Assembly: GCA_951828385.1 (NCBI GenBank)
Contig: OX639973.1
Span: 992,001-1,056,000 of the forward strand
Reading direction: 5' to 3'
From: an uncultured Poribacteria bacterium
GTDB lineage: Bacteria > Poribacteria > WGA-4E > WGA-3G
Length of the DNA stretch: 64,000 nt
Shown: piece after piece, positions 55,405-64,000 of the stretch
How positions within the stretch are numbered: the stretch's first letter is position 1
How the letters are laid out: the number at the start of each line of letters is the position of its first letter
The notes under the pieces: model-generated
Databases searched by the model: none
Told to the model about the DNA's origin: nothing
The model's input: the letters and a program-made list of their open reading frames with translations, nothing else
Made by a program: the position numbers and the translations under genes

Positions 55405-57033
55405 ATGCTACAGCGGAGTTCCATTTTCACATCCATCCTTATCTGTATTATATTCGTTACCGTCGCGACACCAGCGTTCTCGGTTGATTCTGGCACCTAC
55501 TGGCTGCTTGTAGACGCAACGCCGGAGGCACGGGCACATGCGCAACTGAATTCACTCACCGAACTCCTAACATCACGAGGAAAGGTGCCGAGTGAGCAAA
55601 TCTATCATGTTGAAGGCGAGAATGCCACAACGGAAGAGATCCACGCACTCCTCCAAGAAATTGGACGACAGATGCAGACGCAGGACACTTTAGTTTTTCT
55701 ATTCCACGGGATGGTCACTAAACCGAGAGGTATGCCCTCGATGCGTTTGATAATCGACGGAGATGAAGATGGAATTCAAGATTCCACACTTAACGGATGG
55801 TTTAGAGAGCATGAGAGAGAACGCACGGTTGTGATTGTCGATGGTTACACGCAGGATACAAACTTAAGTGCTTACTATGGCAACCGTGAGACACTCGGTA
55901 CGGCTGCGCTGAATGTGATTCAACCGGCTGAAAAAGCAGCGCACACTACACTCCTTCAAAAACTTCACGATGCGCTCGCCGCAGATACAACGGATTCAGA
56001 CGATAATCGGCAGCTGAGCATCGTTGAAGCGTATGAGTTGCTGCAAGCAAATCTCGAGTCCTCGGATGCGATTCTTGCACCAACAGGTGATGTTGACGCA
56101 GCACTGCTTAAACTGAGTCCTGCGATTAAGATCACAACATTTCCCGACGGTGCACAAATTTTCATCAACGATGTAGAAGCCGGAAATACACCGAAACTCA
56201 TCACAGAGAACCTACAACAAGGTACTTCTACAGTATCCGTAAAGAAAGTTGGGTACATTACTCCACCCTCCAAAACTGCGGAATTGCAGTTGGTGCTTGG
56301 AGAGTCCGTCCACATCGGTTGGGCACTTGATTCTATCGCCGTTCATGGTAGCGTTAAAGGTGTCGCTGGTGCGTCGGCTGCCGACGCTCTGGTTTGGATA
56401 GATGGAACAGCATATCAACAGACCGTGGCGGCTGATGGCATGTTTCGTTTTGACGATTGGAAAGACTCAGATTTACTAACAGTCGGCGAAACATATTCAC
56501 TCTACGCAAAACAGGGTAACCAGAATTACGGTTCGGCACCTTTCATATTTGACGGTTATAGCGATATAACCCAATCGATCCAGCTCATTAAGAGGAGTTG
56601 GTTTGAGATCGCACAAATTGAATTTGACCGAGATAACCATCAAGGTGCCGTCACTGCTTTTCAGAACGGGATTGAGCGCACGACAAATTTCCCACAAATG
56701 TCTCAAGATTTAACAGTCTTACTTCTCAGTTCCTTCGCCGACGCGTTAGAGAAGCAAGACGTTCAAGATGTTAACTATCTGGTGGTTACTGCGAAACTTG
56801 CGGAGCAGCTAAACCAACCTGCGCTTGCAAAAAAGTATTGGGAAGAGATCAAAACAAAAGCAGAAAAAGGAACGCCTGCCGCCGAATTAGCGAGTCAACG
56901 GTTGTGGCAGCTCAATCGTGGTCGCTATCTTCTCAATATTGGTCTTATTGTACTGTTGGTAGTGCTCCTGGTATCCGGGGCGTGGACGTATTACAGATAC
57001 CGGAAATCCAAACAAACGGCACAGGAAGCGTAA
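55405..57033 (+). CDS. Exported caspase-fold (C14-like) protein with PEGA domain, catalytic Cys lost
   Basis: A 542-residue protein with signal peptide (TPAFS) and a C-terminal membrane helix (LIVLLVVLLVSGAWTYY). Residues 30-215 resemble a caspase-like domain: LVFLFHGMVTK gives the His-Gly pair (H101), and the strand RTVVIVDGYTQDT is where a Cys would follow the Asp, but it reads D146-G-Y. Residues 230-300 are a PEGA domain (TTFPDGAQIFINDVEAGNTP). A carboxypeptidase-like beta domain and TPR-like helices follow. It is probably an envelope-anchored pseudoprotease or scaffold. Caspase assignment is moderate. Confidence 0.7.
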   Translation: MLQRSSIFTSILICIIFVTVATPAFSVDSGTYWLLVDATPEARAHAQLNSLTELLTSRGKVPSEQIYHVEGENATTEEIHALLQEIGRQMQTQDTLVFLFHGMVTKPRGMPSMRLIIDGDEDGIQDSTLNGWFREHERERTVVIVDGYTQDTNLSAYYGNRETLGTAALNVIQPAEKAAHTTLLQKLHDALAADTTDSDDNRQLSIVEAYELLQANLESSDAILAPTGDVDAALLKLSPAIKITTFPDGAQIFINDVEAGNTPKLITENLQQGTSTVSVKKVGYITPPSKTAELQLVLGESVHIGWALDSIAVHGSVKGVAGASAADALVWIDGTAYQQTVAADGMFRFDDWKDSDLLTVGETYSLYAKQGNQNYGSAPFIFDGYSDITQSIQLIKRSWFEIAQIEFDRDNHQGAVTAFQNGIERTTNFPQMSQDLTVLLLSSFADALEKQDVQDVNYLVVTAKLAEQLNQPALAKKYWEEIKTKAEKGTPAAELASQRLWQLNRGRYLLNIGLIVLLVVLLVSGAWTYYRYRKSKQTAQEA

Positions 57034-57043
57034 AAAACAAAAA

Positions 57044-58135
57044 CTAAATTCCGTTAGAAGACTGTATATCTGCCAAGAGCTCTTCTACCACCACTGTTGC
57101 ATATCCACCCGCGGGGAGCGTGAAACCGAGGCATATCCCGGTGCCGCTATCAATAGCAGAGACCGCAGGCAATTGTATCGGCATCCGTAAGGGTCTACGG
57201 GTCCCCGGTAACCGAATCCGCACAACCTTACGAAATTTTTCAAGACGAACCCCCTCCTCTGCAAGGATCGATGTCTCCAGCGTAAACACATCCCCAGTCG
57301 GCATCCGCATTTTGTACCCGAAGATCGGTCCCGAAGGACTAATCTCAAACGCATCTGCGCGTGGCTGTTCAACCGTCGGGTCCGCAACGAGAAAGGGCGC
57401 GCCATTGCTATGTTTCACAGCAACGTCTCCAGCAAGAAGCTTGACTAAATGCGGCATCCGTTTTTCCAAAACAGTGTTAAAAAGATATGCTTGATAGGCT
57501 GATAAGTACAACTTGCGCAACCGATACGGAATAGAAGTTACCACTTTTTCGACGGGCTTCCGCGCTAATTCCTGTTGTATACGGCGCGCGACACTGTCTA
57601 CTTGTGGTGCATCATCTGTGAGCATATAACGCACTACTGTTTCCCACTCCGCTTTCACGAGTGCTTTGCCAATCAGATGTGAATCGTTTTTATTCCCAAA
57701 TCGCTGTACGCCAAATCGGTTCGGTACACCCTCAATTACCAATCTCTGCATCACTGTTTCAACAAGAGACACTGCCTCGTGAGAAATATGGCGCAGGGTT
57801 AGTTCAAAGCGGTTGCCACGAAGGTGTCCGACCCGTAATTTATGCGTGTGCCGTTCTGCCCATAACACTTCAATAGCCGGTTGTTCAATCCTCAAAATCC
57901 GTTCCGGTGCTACACCTTCGACAGATAATACCTGTGTTGTGACTGCGTTCTTATCCTTTAAACCAGCATACCCGAAATCTCGTGTAGGTACCTGTAGGTC
58001 CCGTGCGATTCGGTTAATAGCCTCCATAGTACTAAGATTCCGTTTCTGAATCGCAAAATAGGTATGTGTCCCTGTTCCAGAGGGTTCATAAAGCGGTAGT
58101 TCTTCGACGATAAAATCTTCGGGTTCTTTAAACAT
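57044..58135 (-). CDS. truD: tRNA pseudouridine(13) synthase TruD
   Basis: A 363-residue TruD, which makes pseudouridine 13 in tRNA-Glu. The catalytic Asp is in GYAGLKDKNAVTTQVLSVEG; other marks are RGNRFELTLRHI and NRFGVQRFGNKNDSHLIGKA. The insertion domain lies in the C-terminal half. The end converges closely on the caspase-fold gene. It stands alone with no visible operon. Confidence 0.93.
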   Translation of the reverse strand: MFKEPEDFIVEELPLYEPSGTGTHTYFAIQKRNLSTMEAINRIARDLQVPTRDFGYAGLKDKNAVTTQVLSVEGVAPERILRIEQPAIEVLWAERHTHKLRVGHLRGNRFELTLRHISHEAVSLVETVMQRLVIEGVPNRFGVQRFGNKNDSHLIGKALVKAEWETVVRYMLTDDAPQVDSVARRIQQELARKPVEKVVTSIPYRLRKLYLSAYQAYLFNTVLEKRMPHLVKLLAGDVAVKHSNGAPFLVADPTVEQPRADAFEISPSGPIFGYKMRMPTGDVFTLETSILAEEGVRLEKFRKVVRIRLPGTRRPLRMPIQLPAVSAIDSGTGICLGFTLPAGGYATVVVEELLADIQSSNGI

Positions 58136-58219
58136 TTGATCTCCTTATGCATCTGGGTTGCCACGCTATTATAAGCACGATCCGCCTATTTGTCAAACTG
58201 CGAAAACAGGAATATTTGC

Positions 58220-58248
58220 TTGCCATTGGCGCGTAATTGTGGTATACT
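58220..58248 (+). promoter_or_regulatory. Promoter of the ferredoxin-fusion gene
   Basis: -35 TTGCCA and -10 TATACT are 17 bp apart, 33 bases before the ATG. AGGGGGG provides the ribosome site. Confidence 0.65.
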
Positions 58249-58281
58249 TAACAGTGAATCATCTACAAAAAGGGGGGCAAG

Positions 58282-59568
58282 ATGGCTTACATAATTTGTG
58301 AACCGTGCGTTGACGTAATGGACACAGCATGCGTTGTTGTCTGTCCGGTAGACTGTATCCATACCAGTGAAGGCGAAAAGCAGCTTTACATTGAGCCAGA
58401 TGTATGTATTGACTGTGCAGCGTGCGTGCCTGAATGTCCTGTTGAAGCTATTTTTATGCAGAGTGATGTTCCCAGCCAGTGGGAATCGTATATTGAAGTA
58501 AACAGCAAATTTTTTGAGACGTTTGTTAGACCTGAAGCTGCGGACAGTGGAGACGACGAAGCAGGAAAAACTAAACAAGGCAAACAACAAGGGATTCCAG
58601 AAGAATTTGTACAGATACCAGAAGTCCCCGATACACGACTTCGTGCGCCGTTCAATTTGTTAGCGATGCTCGGACAACCCATCCTCGGTGCGTTCTCAGC
58701 GAAGTTTAAAACGCGGCTTGAGGAGATGGCGGGAAACCCCCGTGTCTTTAGTGCAGCCGTCTCTACTGGCATTAACAGCCTCATCAACCTCACACTTTAT
58801 CCGCTTATTCTTTTCTTCATCGGATTTCGAGGACAAACTCCCGACCTTTTCTCCAGTACAGGCAACTTGATGATCTTTCTGGGAATAGTCATCGCGATTA
58901 CTGAAGGTATCTATCGGTTTAAAGACGAATTCAGTTCAACATCCGAACAACCGCGTTACGGTGCGGCGTTCTACGGTTGGATGATGTCGCTCGTTGCAAC
59001 GCCGCTGCTCATCGGCGCGCGTTCTGCTCTGGTTACCGCGCTTCCAGTACAACGGACAACGGCACCCGGGGCAGTAGATGTAGAGGGTGCAATTTACGCC
59101 GATGATATAAAGGAACGATACCGGCGTTACGGAATGATTAATCAGGTCGCAGAAATGGCAGATTATTACCGGATTGAGGTCGAGTTCCCGCGATGGGTCC
59201 CCAATTCTGCGGCGAAGAAAACGTTCGACCTTCCTGATAGAATGCCGCACTATGACTATGAAGTCTGTCTAAGTTCGCCGTATGCTATAGAGACGGCACC
59301 GACACCCGAAACGACTGTGACTGTTCAGACGCAGCTCCCTATAGACCCGAAAACAGGGCAAATGGAGGATCTGAGGTTTGAAAATGTTGTTGGACGGACG
59401 AGCTCCTTCCCCAACGGCTTTACAAGCATCTTTCCGATTCAAGCACAACCGGAGGATTTCCACACAAATTATCGGAATAGAGTCCTTGAAATTATTGTAC
59501 CCAAAACAGGCACTTATGATCAACTGGGCTTGGAACCACCCGTCCATTACGCGAAACTCAAAGGGTAG
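58282..59568 (+). CDS. 7Fe-type ferredoxin fused to a membrane domain and a C-terminal domain of unknown function
   Basis: A 428-residue protein. Residues 1-75 are an Azotobacter-type ferredoxin: C9-x7-C17-x3-C21-P for one cluster and CIDCAACVPECP for the other. Free ferredoxins end near residue 80-110. Here a linker follows, then three hydrophobic segments (LINLTLYPLILFFIGFRG; LMIFLGIVIAITEGIYRF; YGWMMSLVATPLLIGARSAL) and a soluble C-terminal part with many charged beta-like stretches (IEVEFPRWVPNSAAKKTFDL). The fusion would tie an electron carrier to the membrane. The C-terminal half is not recognised. Confidence 0.8.
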   Translation: MAYIICEPCVDVMDTACVVVCPVDCIHTSEGEKQLYIEPDVCIDCAACVPECPVEAIFMQSDVPSQWESYIEVNSKFFETFVRPEAADSGDDEAGKTKQGKQQGIPEEFVQIPEVPDTRLRAPFNLLAMLGQPILGAFSAKFKTRLEEMAGNPRVFSAAVSTGINSLINLTLYPLILFFIGFRGQTPDLFSSTGNLMIFLGIVIAITEGIYRFKDEFSSTSEQPRYGAAFYGWMMSLVATPLLIGARSALVTALPVQRTTAPGAVDVEGAIYADDIKERYRRYGMINQVAEMADYYRIEVEFPRWVPNSAAKKTFDLPDRMPHYDYEVCLSSPYAIETAPTPETTVTVQTQLPIDPKTGQMEDLRFENVVGRTSSFPNGFTSIFPIQAQPEDFHTNYRNRVLEIIVPKTGTYDQLGLEPPVHYAKLKG

Positions 59569-59623
59569 GTTTCAATTTGTTGTGTCATGACTAACATCCG
59601 GATAAGAATTATGGGGAAGCCGT

Positions 59624-60988
59624 ATGTTGGATAAAGAGACGCTTGTTGCGTGGGATAAGCGTTACCTCTGGCATCCATTCACGCAGATGCAAGATTGGCT
59701 GACGGAGGATGTCGTCATCATTGAGCGCGGTGAGGGGTGCTACCTTATAGACACTGCCGGAAATCGGTACATTGATGGCACGGCTTCTATGTGGACAAAC
59801 GTTCACGGGCACAATCACCCTGAATTGAATACAGCACTCAAGGCACAGTTGGATAAAATTTCACACACCACGCTGCTTGGGTACAGCAATATCCCAGCGA
59901 TCCAACTGGCACAAAAACTGGTGGAAATCACGCCAGCAGGACTGAACAAGGTCTTTTACTCCGATAACGGTTCAACGGCTGTCGAAATCGCCTTGAAGAT
60001 GGCGTATCAGTACTGGCAACATAAGGGAGAACCGCAACGGAAACTGTTTATCCATTTCGATAATGCTTATCACGGGGACACGATAGGTGCTATGAGTGTC
60101 GGTGGGATTGATAGTTTCCACACCACCTTTGATTCCCTCCTTTTCAAAGGTATCCGTGTGTCCGCTCCTGAAACCTATCGTTCCACTCGCTATACAGATA
60201 CGTCCGGCAACAATACTAATGTGAAAACGCGTTGGCTGAATGCAGTAGAAGCCGCGCTCTCTGAAAATGCGGGACAGGTTGCGGGTATCATTTTGGAACC
60301 ACTCATTCAGGGCGCGGGGGGTATGCTGGTTGCCCCGAAAGGGTTTTTGAAAGCACTTGCCGTATTAGCAAAGCGATGGGAAACACTCCTCATTGTGGAT
60401 GAAGTGATGACCGGATTCGGACGCACCGGCAAAATGTGGGCATGCGAACACGAGGACGTTACACCCGACATCCTATGCACGGCAAAAGGTCTCGCCGCCG
60501 GTTATCTTCCCCTTGCGGCAACACTTACCACAGATGACATCTACAACGCCTTCCTCGGCGAATATAGAGACCTTAAGACCTTTTTTCACGGTCACACCTT
60601 TACTGGCAACCCGTTAGCCTGCGCTGTGGCATTAGAAAACATCGCTATTTTCGAGCGTGAGAACCTAATATCCCAACTTCAACCGACCCTTGAACATTTT
60701 AGAAACCGGCTTCAAGATTTCTATGCGCTCCCGCATGTTGGTGATGTGCGCGTGTGTGGTTTTGCTGCGGGTGTAGAGCTCATGAAAAACCCCGACACAC
60801 ACACGCCTTATCCGTTTGAAGAAAAGGTAGGTATCCGGGTTTGCAAAGAAGCACTTGCACGTGGAGCGATGCTCCGGCCGCTTGTGAATACGATTGTCTT
60901 GATGCCGCCGTTGCAAATCTCAATTTCGACAGTGGACACCCTACTGGACATCGCTTATAGTTCTATTGCGGTCATCACGGAAAGATAG
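59624..60988 (+). CDS. bioA: Adenosylmethionine-8-amino-7-oxononanoate aminotransferase
   Basis: A 454-residue class III aminotransferase. It makes 7,8-diaminopelargonate in biotin synthesis using SAM as amino donor. Typical are DKRYLWHPFTQMQDW, SDNGSTAVEIALKMAYQYW, NAYHGDTIGAMSVGG, DEVMTGFGRTGKMWACEHE and the PLP lysine in CTAKGLAAGYLPLAATL. The N-terminal HPFTQM signature favours BioA over other class III enzymes. No other bio gene is adjacent. GGGGAAG precedes the ATG. Confidence 0.94.
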   Translation: MLDKETLVAWDKRYLWHPFTQMQDWLTEDVVIIERGEGCYLIDTAGNRYIDGTASMWTNVHGHNHPELNTALKAQLDKISHTTLLGYSNIPAIQLAQKLVEITPAGLNKVFYSDNGSTAVEIALKMAYQYWQHKGEPQRKLFIHFDNAYHGDTIGAMSVGGIDSFHTTFDSLLFKGIRVSAPETYRSTRYTDTSGNNTNVKTRWLNAVEAALSENAGQVAGIILEPLIQGAGGMLVAPKGFLKALAVLAKRWETLLIVDEVMTGFGRTGKMWACEHEDVTPDILCTAKGLAAGYLPLAATLTTDDIYNAFLGEYRDLKTFFHGHTFTGNPLACAVALENIAIFERENLISQLQPTLEHFRNRLQDFYALPHVGDVRVCGFAAGVELMKNPDTHTPYPFEEKVGIRVCKEALARGAMLRPLVNTIVLMPPLQISISTVDTLLDIAYSSIAVITER

Positions 60989-61014
60989 CGGAAAATAAAC
61001 TTCTAACCTAATTC

Positions 61015-63438
61015 TCACTTTCCATCTATCTTCTTCGGTTCAGTTGCAAGGTATTTCTCATCTGTTTCTATATCGGATGGATAGCGAATCTCCCAGACTT
61101 TAATATCTTTCGCAGTAGCATCATCTGTTGGATAAACAGGAACGAAAATATCCTTGTGTTCACCGCGCAGGAATAATTTAACAGCGAGACTGTTCCAACC
61201 GAGCGGCGGGATATAATAGGCTCTGTTCAAACGGGTTTCGGCATCAAAATCCAAAACAAGTCCACCGTTTTCGATATCCACTGCAATTTGAGAGGTTGGG
61301 GTGTTGACAGTTCTTTCTACCGTTACATCTCTTACCAAGCTTGCTCCCAGTTCTCCTTCAGTAACTGCTTCGTTGTCGTCTTTAAAGTGCGCCGTGATGG
61401 AAAGCGTATCGGGAGAAGCGCGGACGACTTCAACGAAGTCTAACGGTGTGCCTGTCCCGCGCGGTTGCATCCGGTACGGTGTACCGATAGAGGTCTCGGT
61501 TCGCGTCAGTTGATAGAGTTGAAACTGTCTATCACTGCTTTCATTGCTGCCCATGCTTGAATAGTTTTGGGAGCCAGATAGCACCCCCCGCTCTGTTAGC
61601 ATCAGGTGCGTGGCTTTGTGCGTTTTGAGAAATCCAAGTGCTTCGCTTGCCTCTTGTGCGCTGAAGACGTGTCGGTAATAGAGATATATCCAGTGCGGGA
61701 GAAAATGGTCGGAGTCAACAACCGTCCTGACACCACCGAGGACGTTGAGTTGCGTGCCATAGTCCCAGTTTGCTGCGATCACGGATTCTTTGGGAAGCGT
61801 ATCGTGCATCCATTTAAACACCTCTGACCTGCTGTTTTGTCCTGGAACAGGTGGGCGCATGCGCGCAGCAGCGTAGACCGACTTGTGTGCATGCCCGCCG
61901 ATCGGTGTCCAGAAGAGAACAGCTATCAACGTGATGACTGTAAAAATAGCAGTTGCAAGTCTTTCTTTAACATGCGGGTAAAGAATTTCTGCGTCCTTGA
62001 GCCTTTGGATGAGGTGTACAGGCGAAAACCAAAGGAGCCACGCGGTGCCGTAAGCGAGTGGCAGTCCGATAAAGAAGTCGTGTCGTTTGCCACCGCGTGA
62101 GAGACCTACCCATAAGAAAAACCACGCCAGTGTTGCAAGTGTCACCCATTCGTTTTCTGCTCTTTGCTTTCCTATTTCTCGCGGAGCGGGTCGGAGGCAT
62201 GCTATACCGATTGATAGCACTGTCACACCCAACGAAACGAGGAAAAGCGTATTGCACGTCTCTGCCCCTATCCATCCGTTGACCTGTGTACGGAAGAAGG
62301 TTGTGCCGACAAATAGCACAAGCGAGACTGTCAGCGGAAGTCCTGTCCATTTCCACAAGTAGAGACAGGCGGTTATCAATCCAAGGCTCCCTAAGACAAA
62401 CACTGCCCCGTATCGCCCTGCCCAATATCTGAAATTCGGGTCGCCTAATTCCCCGATACCCTGCATAAGTTGACTCTCACGGAACGGATAGGCTGTCTCG
62501 GCAAAGGTGCCAGATTGCATGAAAATATAGCCGACTCCCGCGGCAATGCTCAGCAGCGTTAGTCCCCACGCGAGTTTTCGCGGATGTGAACGGAGTTGCT
62601 CAACGTGTTTGAGGAGCAGATATCTTCCCCCGCGCAGCGCGAAGACTGTCAGTGGTGGAAGTAGCATCAGTGCAGCGACATGCGTTGAAAAACCAGAACC
62701 GCTGCGATAGGCAGGACTGATCAGATAGAGCCACGGGATGAACATCAACATATAGAGAAGATATTCTTTGAGGTGCTGTTCTGTGTCCGTGCTACAGAAC
62801 TTATAGAGCTCCACTACTACAATCATCAGAACGAAGAATCCGAAACCTTCCCAACTCAGTCCACCCAAGAAAACGGTAAAACCAGCGAGGGCGGTGGCAA
62901 TCCATCTGCGTCTCCCAGGCCCCATGCCTTCTTTCCAAAGATAACTGGTAACAGCAAAGATACCGAGCATCCAGCACCATGCATCCCGGTCGGCAAAACC
63001 AGCAGCACTGCGTTCTATACTCCCCGGCAGTGTTGCCAGAAGGAGAGCAGTAATTGCGGCGAAAACGACTCCATAGGTGCGGGCGAGGAAGAAACACAAC
63101 ACACCGAGGCCGAGTGTGAAACAGATAGTGCCGATATAAACTTGAATGTGATAAAGTGTGAGTTTTGGGGATGTCCATCCGATAGCTTTGTGGGTGTAGG
63201 CAATGGCATAGGCATAGGGCGGAAATATTTGCCCGTTGTCTCTGCCGTGTGGCAACCAGCGACGCATATCGCGTGCGGGGAGGGTGCCTTGTTCGGCAAT
63301 CTCTTGAGCCTGTGAAGCGAAGAGATAGGCATCGTTAGAGGTGAACTGCCCATCTGGTAATCTGTCTACACCTTGGACGCGTATCCAACAGGCAAGTAGC
63401 ACAATCGCACATAAAAGGATTTTTTGATAAAAATTCAT
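61015..63438 (-). CDS. STT3-type oligosaccharyltransferase
   Basis: An 807-residue membrane protein with about 13 hydrophobic segments in the first 510 residues and a soluble C-terminal domain. STT3/PglB/AglB motifs are present: SNDAYLF with Asp36 in the first outer loop, GFADRDAWCW with the D150-x-D152 pair, and ANWDYGTQLNVLGG, the WWDYG-like motif at 558-561. These enzymes move a lipid-linked glycan to Asn in Asn-x-Ser/Thr. Neighbours give no glycan pathway. STT3 family is firm; the glycan and targets are unknown. Confidence 0.88.
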   Translation of the reverse strand: MNFYQKILLCAIVLLACWIRVQGVDRLPDGQFTSNDAYLFASQAQEIAEQGTLPARDMRRWLPHGRDNGQIFPPYAYAIAYTHKAIGWTSPKLTLYHIQVYIGTICFTLGLGVLCFFLARTYGVVFAAITALLLATLPGSIERSAAGFADRDAWCWMLGIFAVTSYLWKEGMGPGRRRWIATALAGFTVFLGGLSWEGFGFFVLMIVVVELYKFCSTDTEQHLKEYLLYMLMFIPWLYLISPAYRSGSGFSTHVAALMLLPPLTVFALRGGRYLLLKHVEQLRSHPRKLAWGLTLLSIAAGVGYIFMQSGTFAETAYPFRESQLMQGIGELGDPNFRYWAGRYGAVFVLGSLGLITACLYLWKWTGLPLTVSLVLFVGTTFFRTQVNGWIGAETCNTLFLVSLGVTVLSIGIACLRPAPREIGKQRAENEWVTLATLAWFFLWVGLSRGGKRHDFFIGLPLAYGTAWLLWFSPVHLIQRLKDAEILYPHVKERLATAIFTVITLIAVLFWTPIGGHAHKSVYAAARMRPPVPGQNSRSEVFKWMHDTLPKESVIAANWDYGTQLNVLGGVRTVVDSDHFLPHWIYLYYRHVFSAQEASEALGFLKTHKATHLMLTERGVLSGSQNYSSMGSNESSDRQFQLYQLTRTETSIGTPYRMQPRGTGTPLDFVEVVRASPDTLSITAHFKDDNEAVTEGELGASLVRDVTVERTVNTPTSQIAVDIENGGLVLDFDAETRLNRAYYIPPLGWNSLAVKLFLRGEHKDIFVPVYPTDDATAKDIKVWEIRYPSDIETDEKYLATEPKKIDGK

Positions 63439-63599
63439 TGTGTTTCATTACAATCGGAAGGCGTATTACCATCCGAGGAGGAGTCTCCTTATGTTTTTAA
63501 GTTGTGTAACCGAAAAAACTGCCGTTTCCAACCTTGCTCCCTTCATCCTTTCACCTTTCCAGTCTTCCAATCTCAGGTTCAAAAGCAACTTTCCCTGCT

Positions 63600-64000
63600 T
63601 TACTTATTCGTTCGGAGGGCATCAATCGGTGACAACCGTGATGCTCGGACAGCGGGATAGACACCAAAAGTGATACCCATGAAGATTGAAAAGAGAACAG
63701 AAATCACTATCCATCGCACGGACAGCACCACAGGCCACACCTCCACAATCGGCATGAGGCGGACAGCAACCCGTGCCATGCCGTGGGCGAAGAGCCATCC
63801 ACCTGCGATACCGAGAACCCCACCGCAGAGACAGAGGCAGATAGACTCTGTTAAGAATTGATAGAAGATGTCAATACGCTTGGCACCCACTGCCTTTCGC
63901 AAGCCGATCTCGTGCGTCTTTTCACCGACGGAAACGAGACAGATGTTCATAATACCGATGCCACTGACAAACAGCGAGAAGCCAGCAATGCCACCCAAGG
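63600..64000 (-). CDS. MacB-type ABC transporter permease, 3' part (runs off the window)
   Basis: The last 133 or so residues of an FtsX/MacB permease: GGIAGFSLFVSGIGIMNICL, SVGEKTHEIGLRKAVGAKRI and VYPAVRASRLSPIDALRTNK are the family's C-terminal marks. The rest lies beyond the right edge. It is the kind of permease that the ATPase at 50836-51540 lacks, but lies 12 kb away with unrelated genes between. The gap 63439-63599 shows no gene. Confidence 0.92.
   Translation of the reverse strand, partial: LGGIAGFSLFVSGIGIMNICLVSVGEKTHEIGLRKAVGAKRIDIFYQFLTESICLCLCGGVLGIAGGWLFAHGMARVAVRLMPIVEVWPVVLSVRWIVISVLFSIFMGITFGVYPAVRASRLSPIDALRTNK

Noticed and set aside
62773-63315. A 180-residue plus-strand frame
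   Set aside because: It is antisense to the STT3 gene, low in plausible domains and without a ribosome site.

Overview
The window looks like a chromosomal contig from a member of Candidatus Poribacteria or a close relative. The clearest pointer is the first gene: a secreted leucine-rich-repeat protein with dockerin-type repeats and a C-terminal sorting-like tail carrying NYPNPFNPETWIPYQL, a combination I know from sponge-associated Poribacteria. Outer-membrane components (a TolC-family protein, an LptE-like lipoprotein, a family 9 glycosyltransferase) indicate a diderm cell wall. The lineage is inferred from style and recall, not from a search.

Layout, left to right. 60-5672: giant secreted metalloprotease/LRR protein. 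5759-7324: a complete IS4-type element with inverted repeats and a 7-bp target duplication, inserted in a run of small palindromic repeats. 7362-18103, all on minus: a possible operon running from a small membrane protein, an LptE-like lipoprotein, a DUF6599-like lipoprotein and an amidohydrolase-like protein to gcvT, then a Uma2 nuclease-like protein and a trypsin/TPR protein, then gcvH-gcvP. 18953-29432, minus: the classic rimP-nusA-ylxR-infB-ylxP-rbfA-nrnA-ribF-rpsO-pnp cluster for translation initiation, transcription elongation and RNA decay, without truB. Two 126-bp MITE-like repeats bracket its rimP-infB part. 30183-32524: two unrecognised exported proteins behind a consensus promoter and a long leader. 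33300-39813: a YdjM-like membrane protein, a CCA-adding/poly(A) polymerase family enzyme, a TVP38 protein, a coiled-coil membrane protein, a family 9 glycosyltransferase, a CPBP protease and a small coiled-coil membrane protein.

39910-45077 is the accessory island: a nuclease-methyltransferase fusion (HsdR_N-HsdM), a gene remnant, a structured intergenic stretch with its own promoter, a probable PIN toxin-antitoxin pair, a type I specificity subunit, and an antisense-overlapping HigA-like antitoxin. 45355-50765: acetyl-CoA synthetase, an orphan TPP-domain protein, the SigA/RpoD-type sigma factor, NfuA, and a beta-RFAP synthase-like GHMP enzyme. 50836-55006, minus: a TolC/membrane-fusion/ATPase export operon lacking a permease. 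55405-64000: a caspase-fold/PEGA protein with a lost catalytic Cys, TruD, a ferredoxin fused to a membrane domain, BioA, an STT3-type oligosaccharyltransferase and the 3' end of a MacB-type permease.

No rRNA, tRNA or CRISPR array was seen. Several -10/-35 pairs with 17-18 bp spacing were found next to gene starts. Short palindromic repeats are abundant, and one is inserted in frame inside gcvP.
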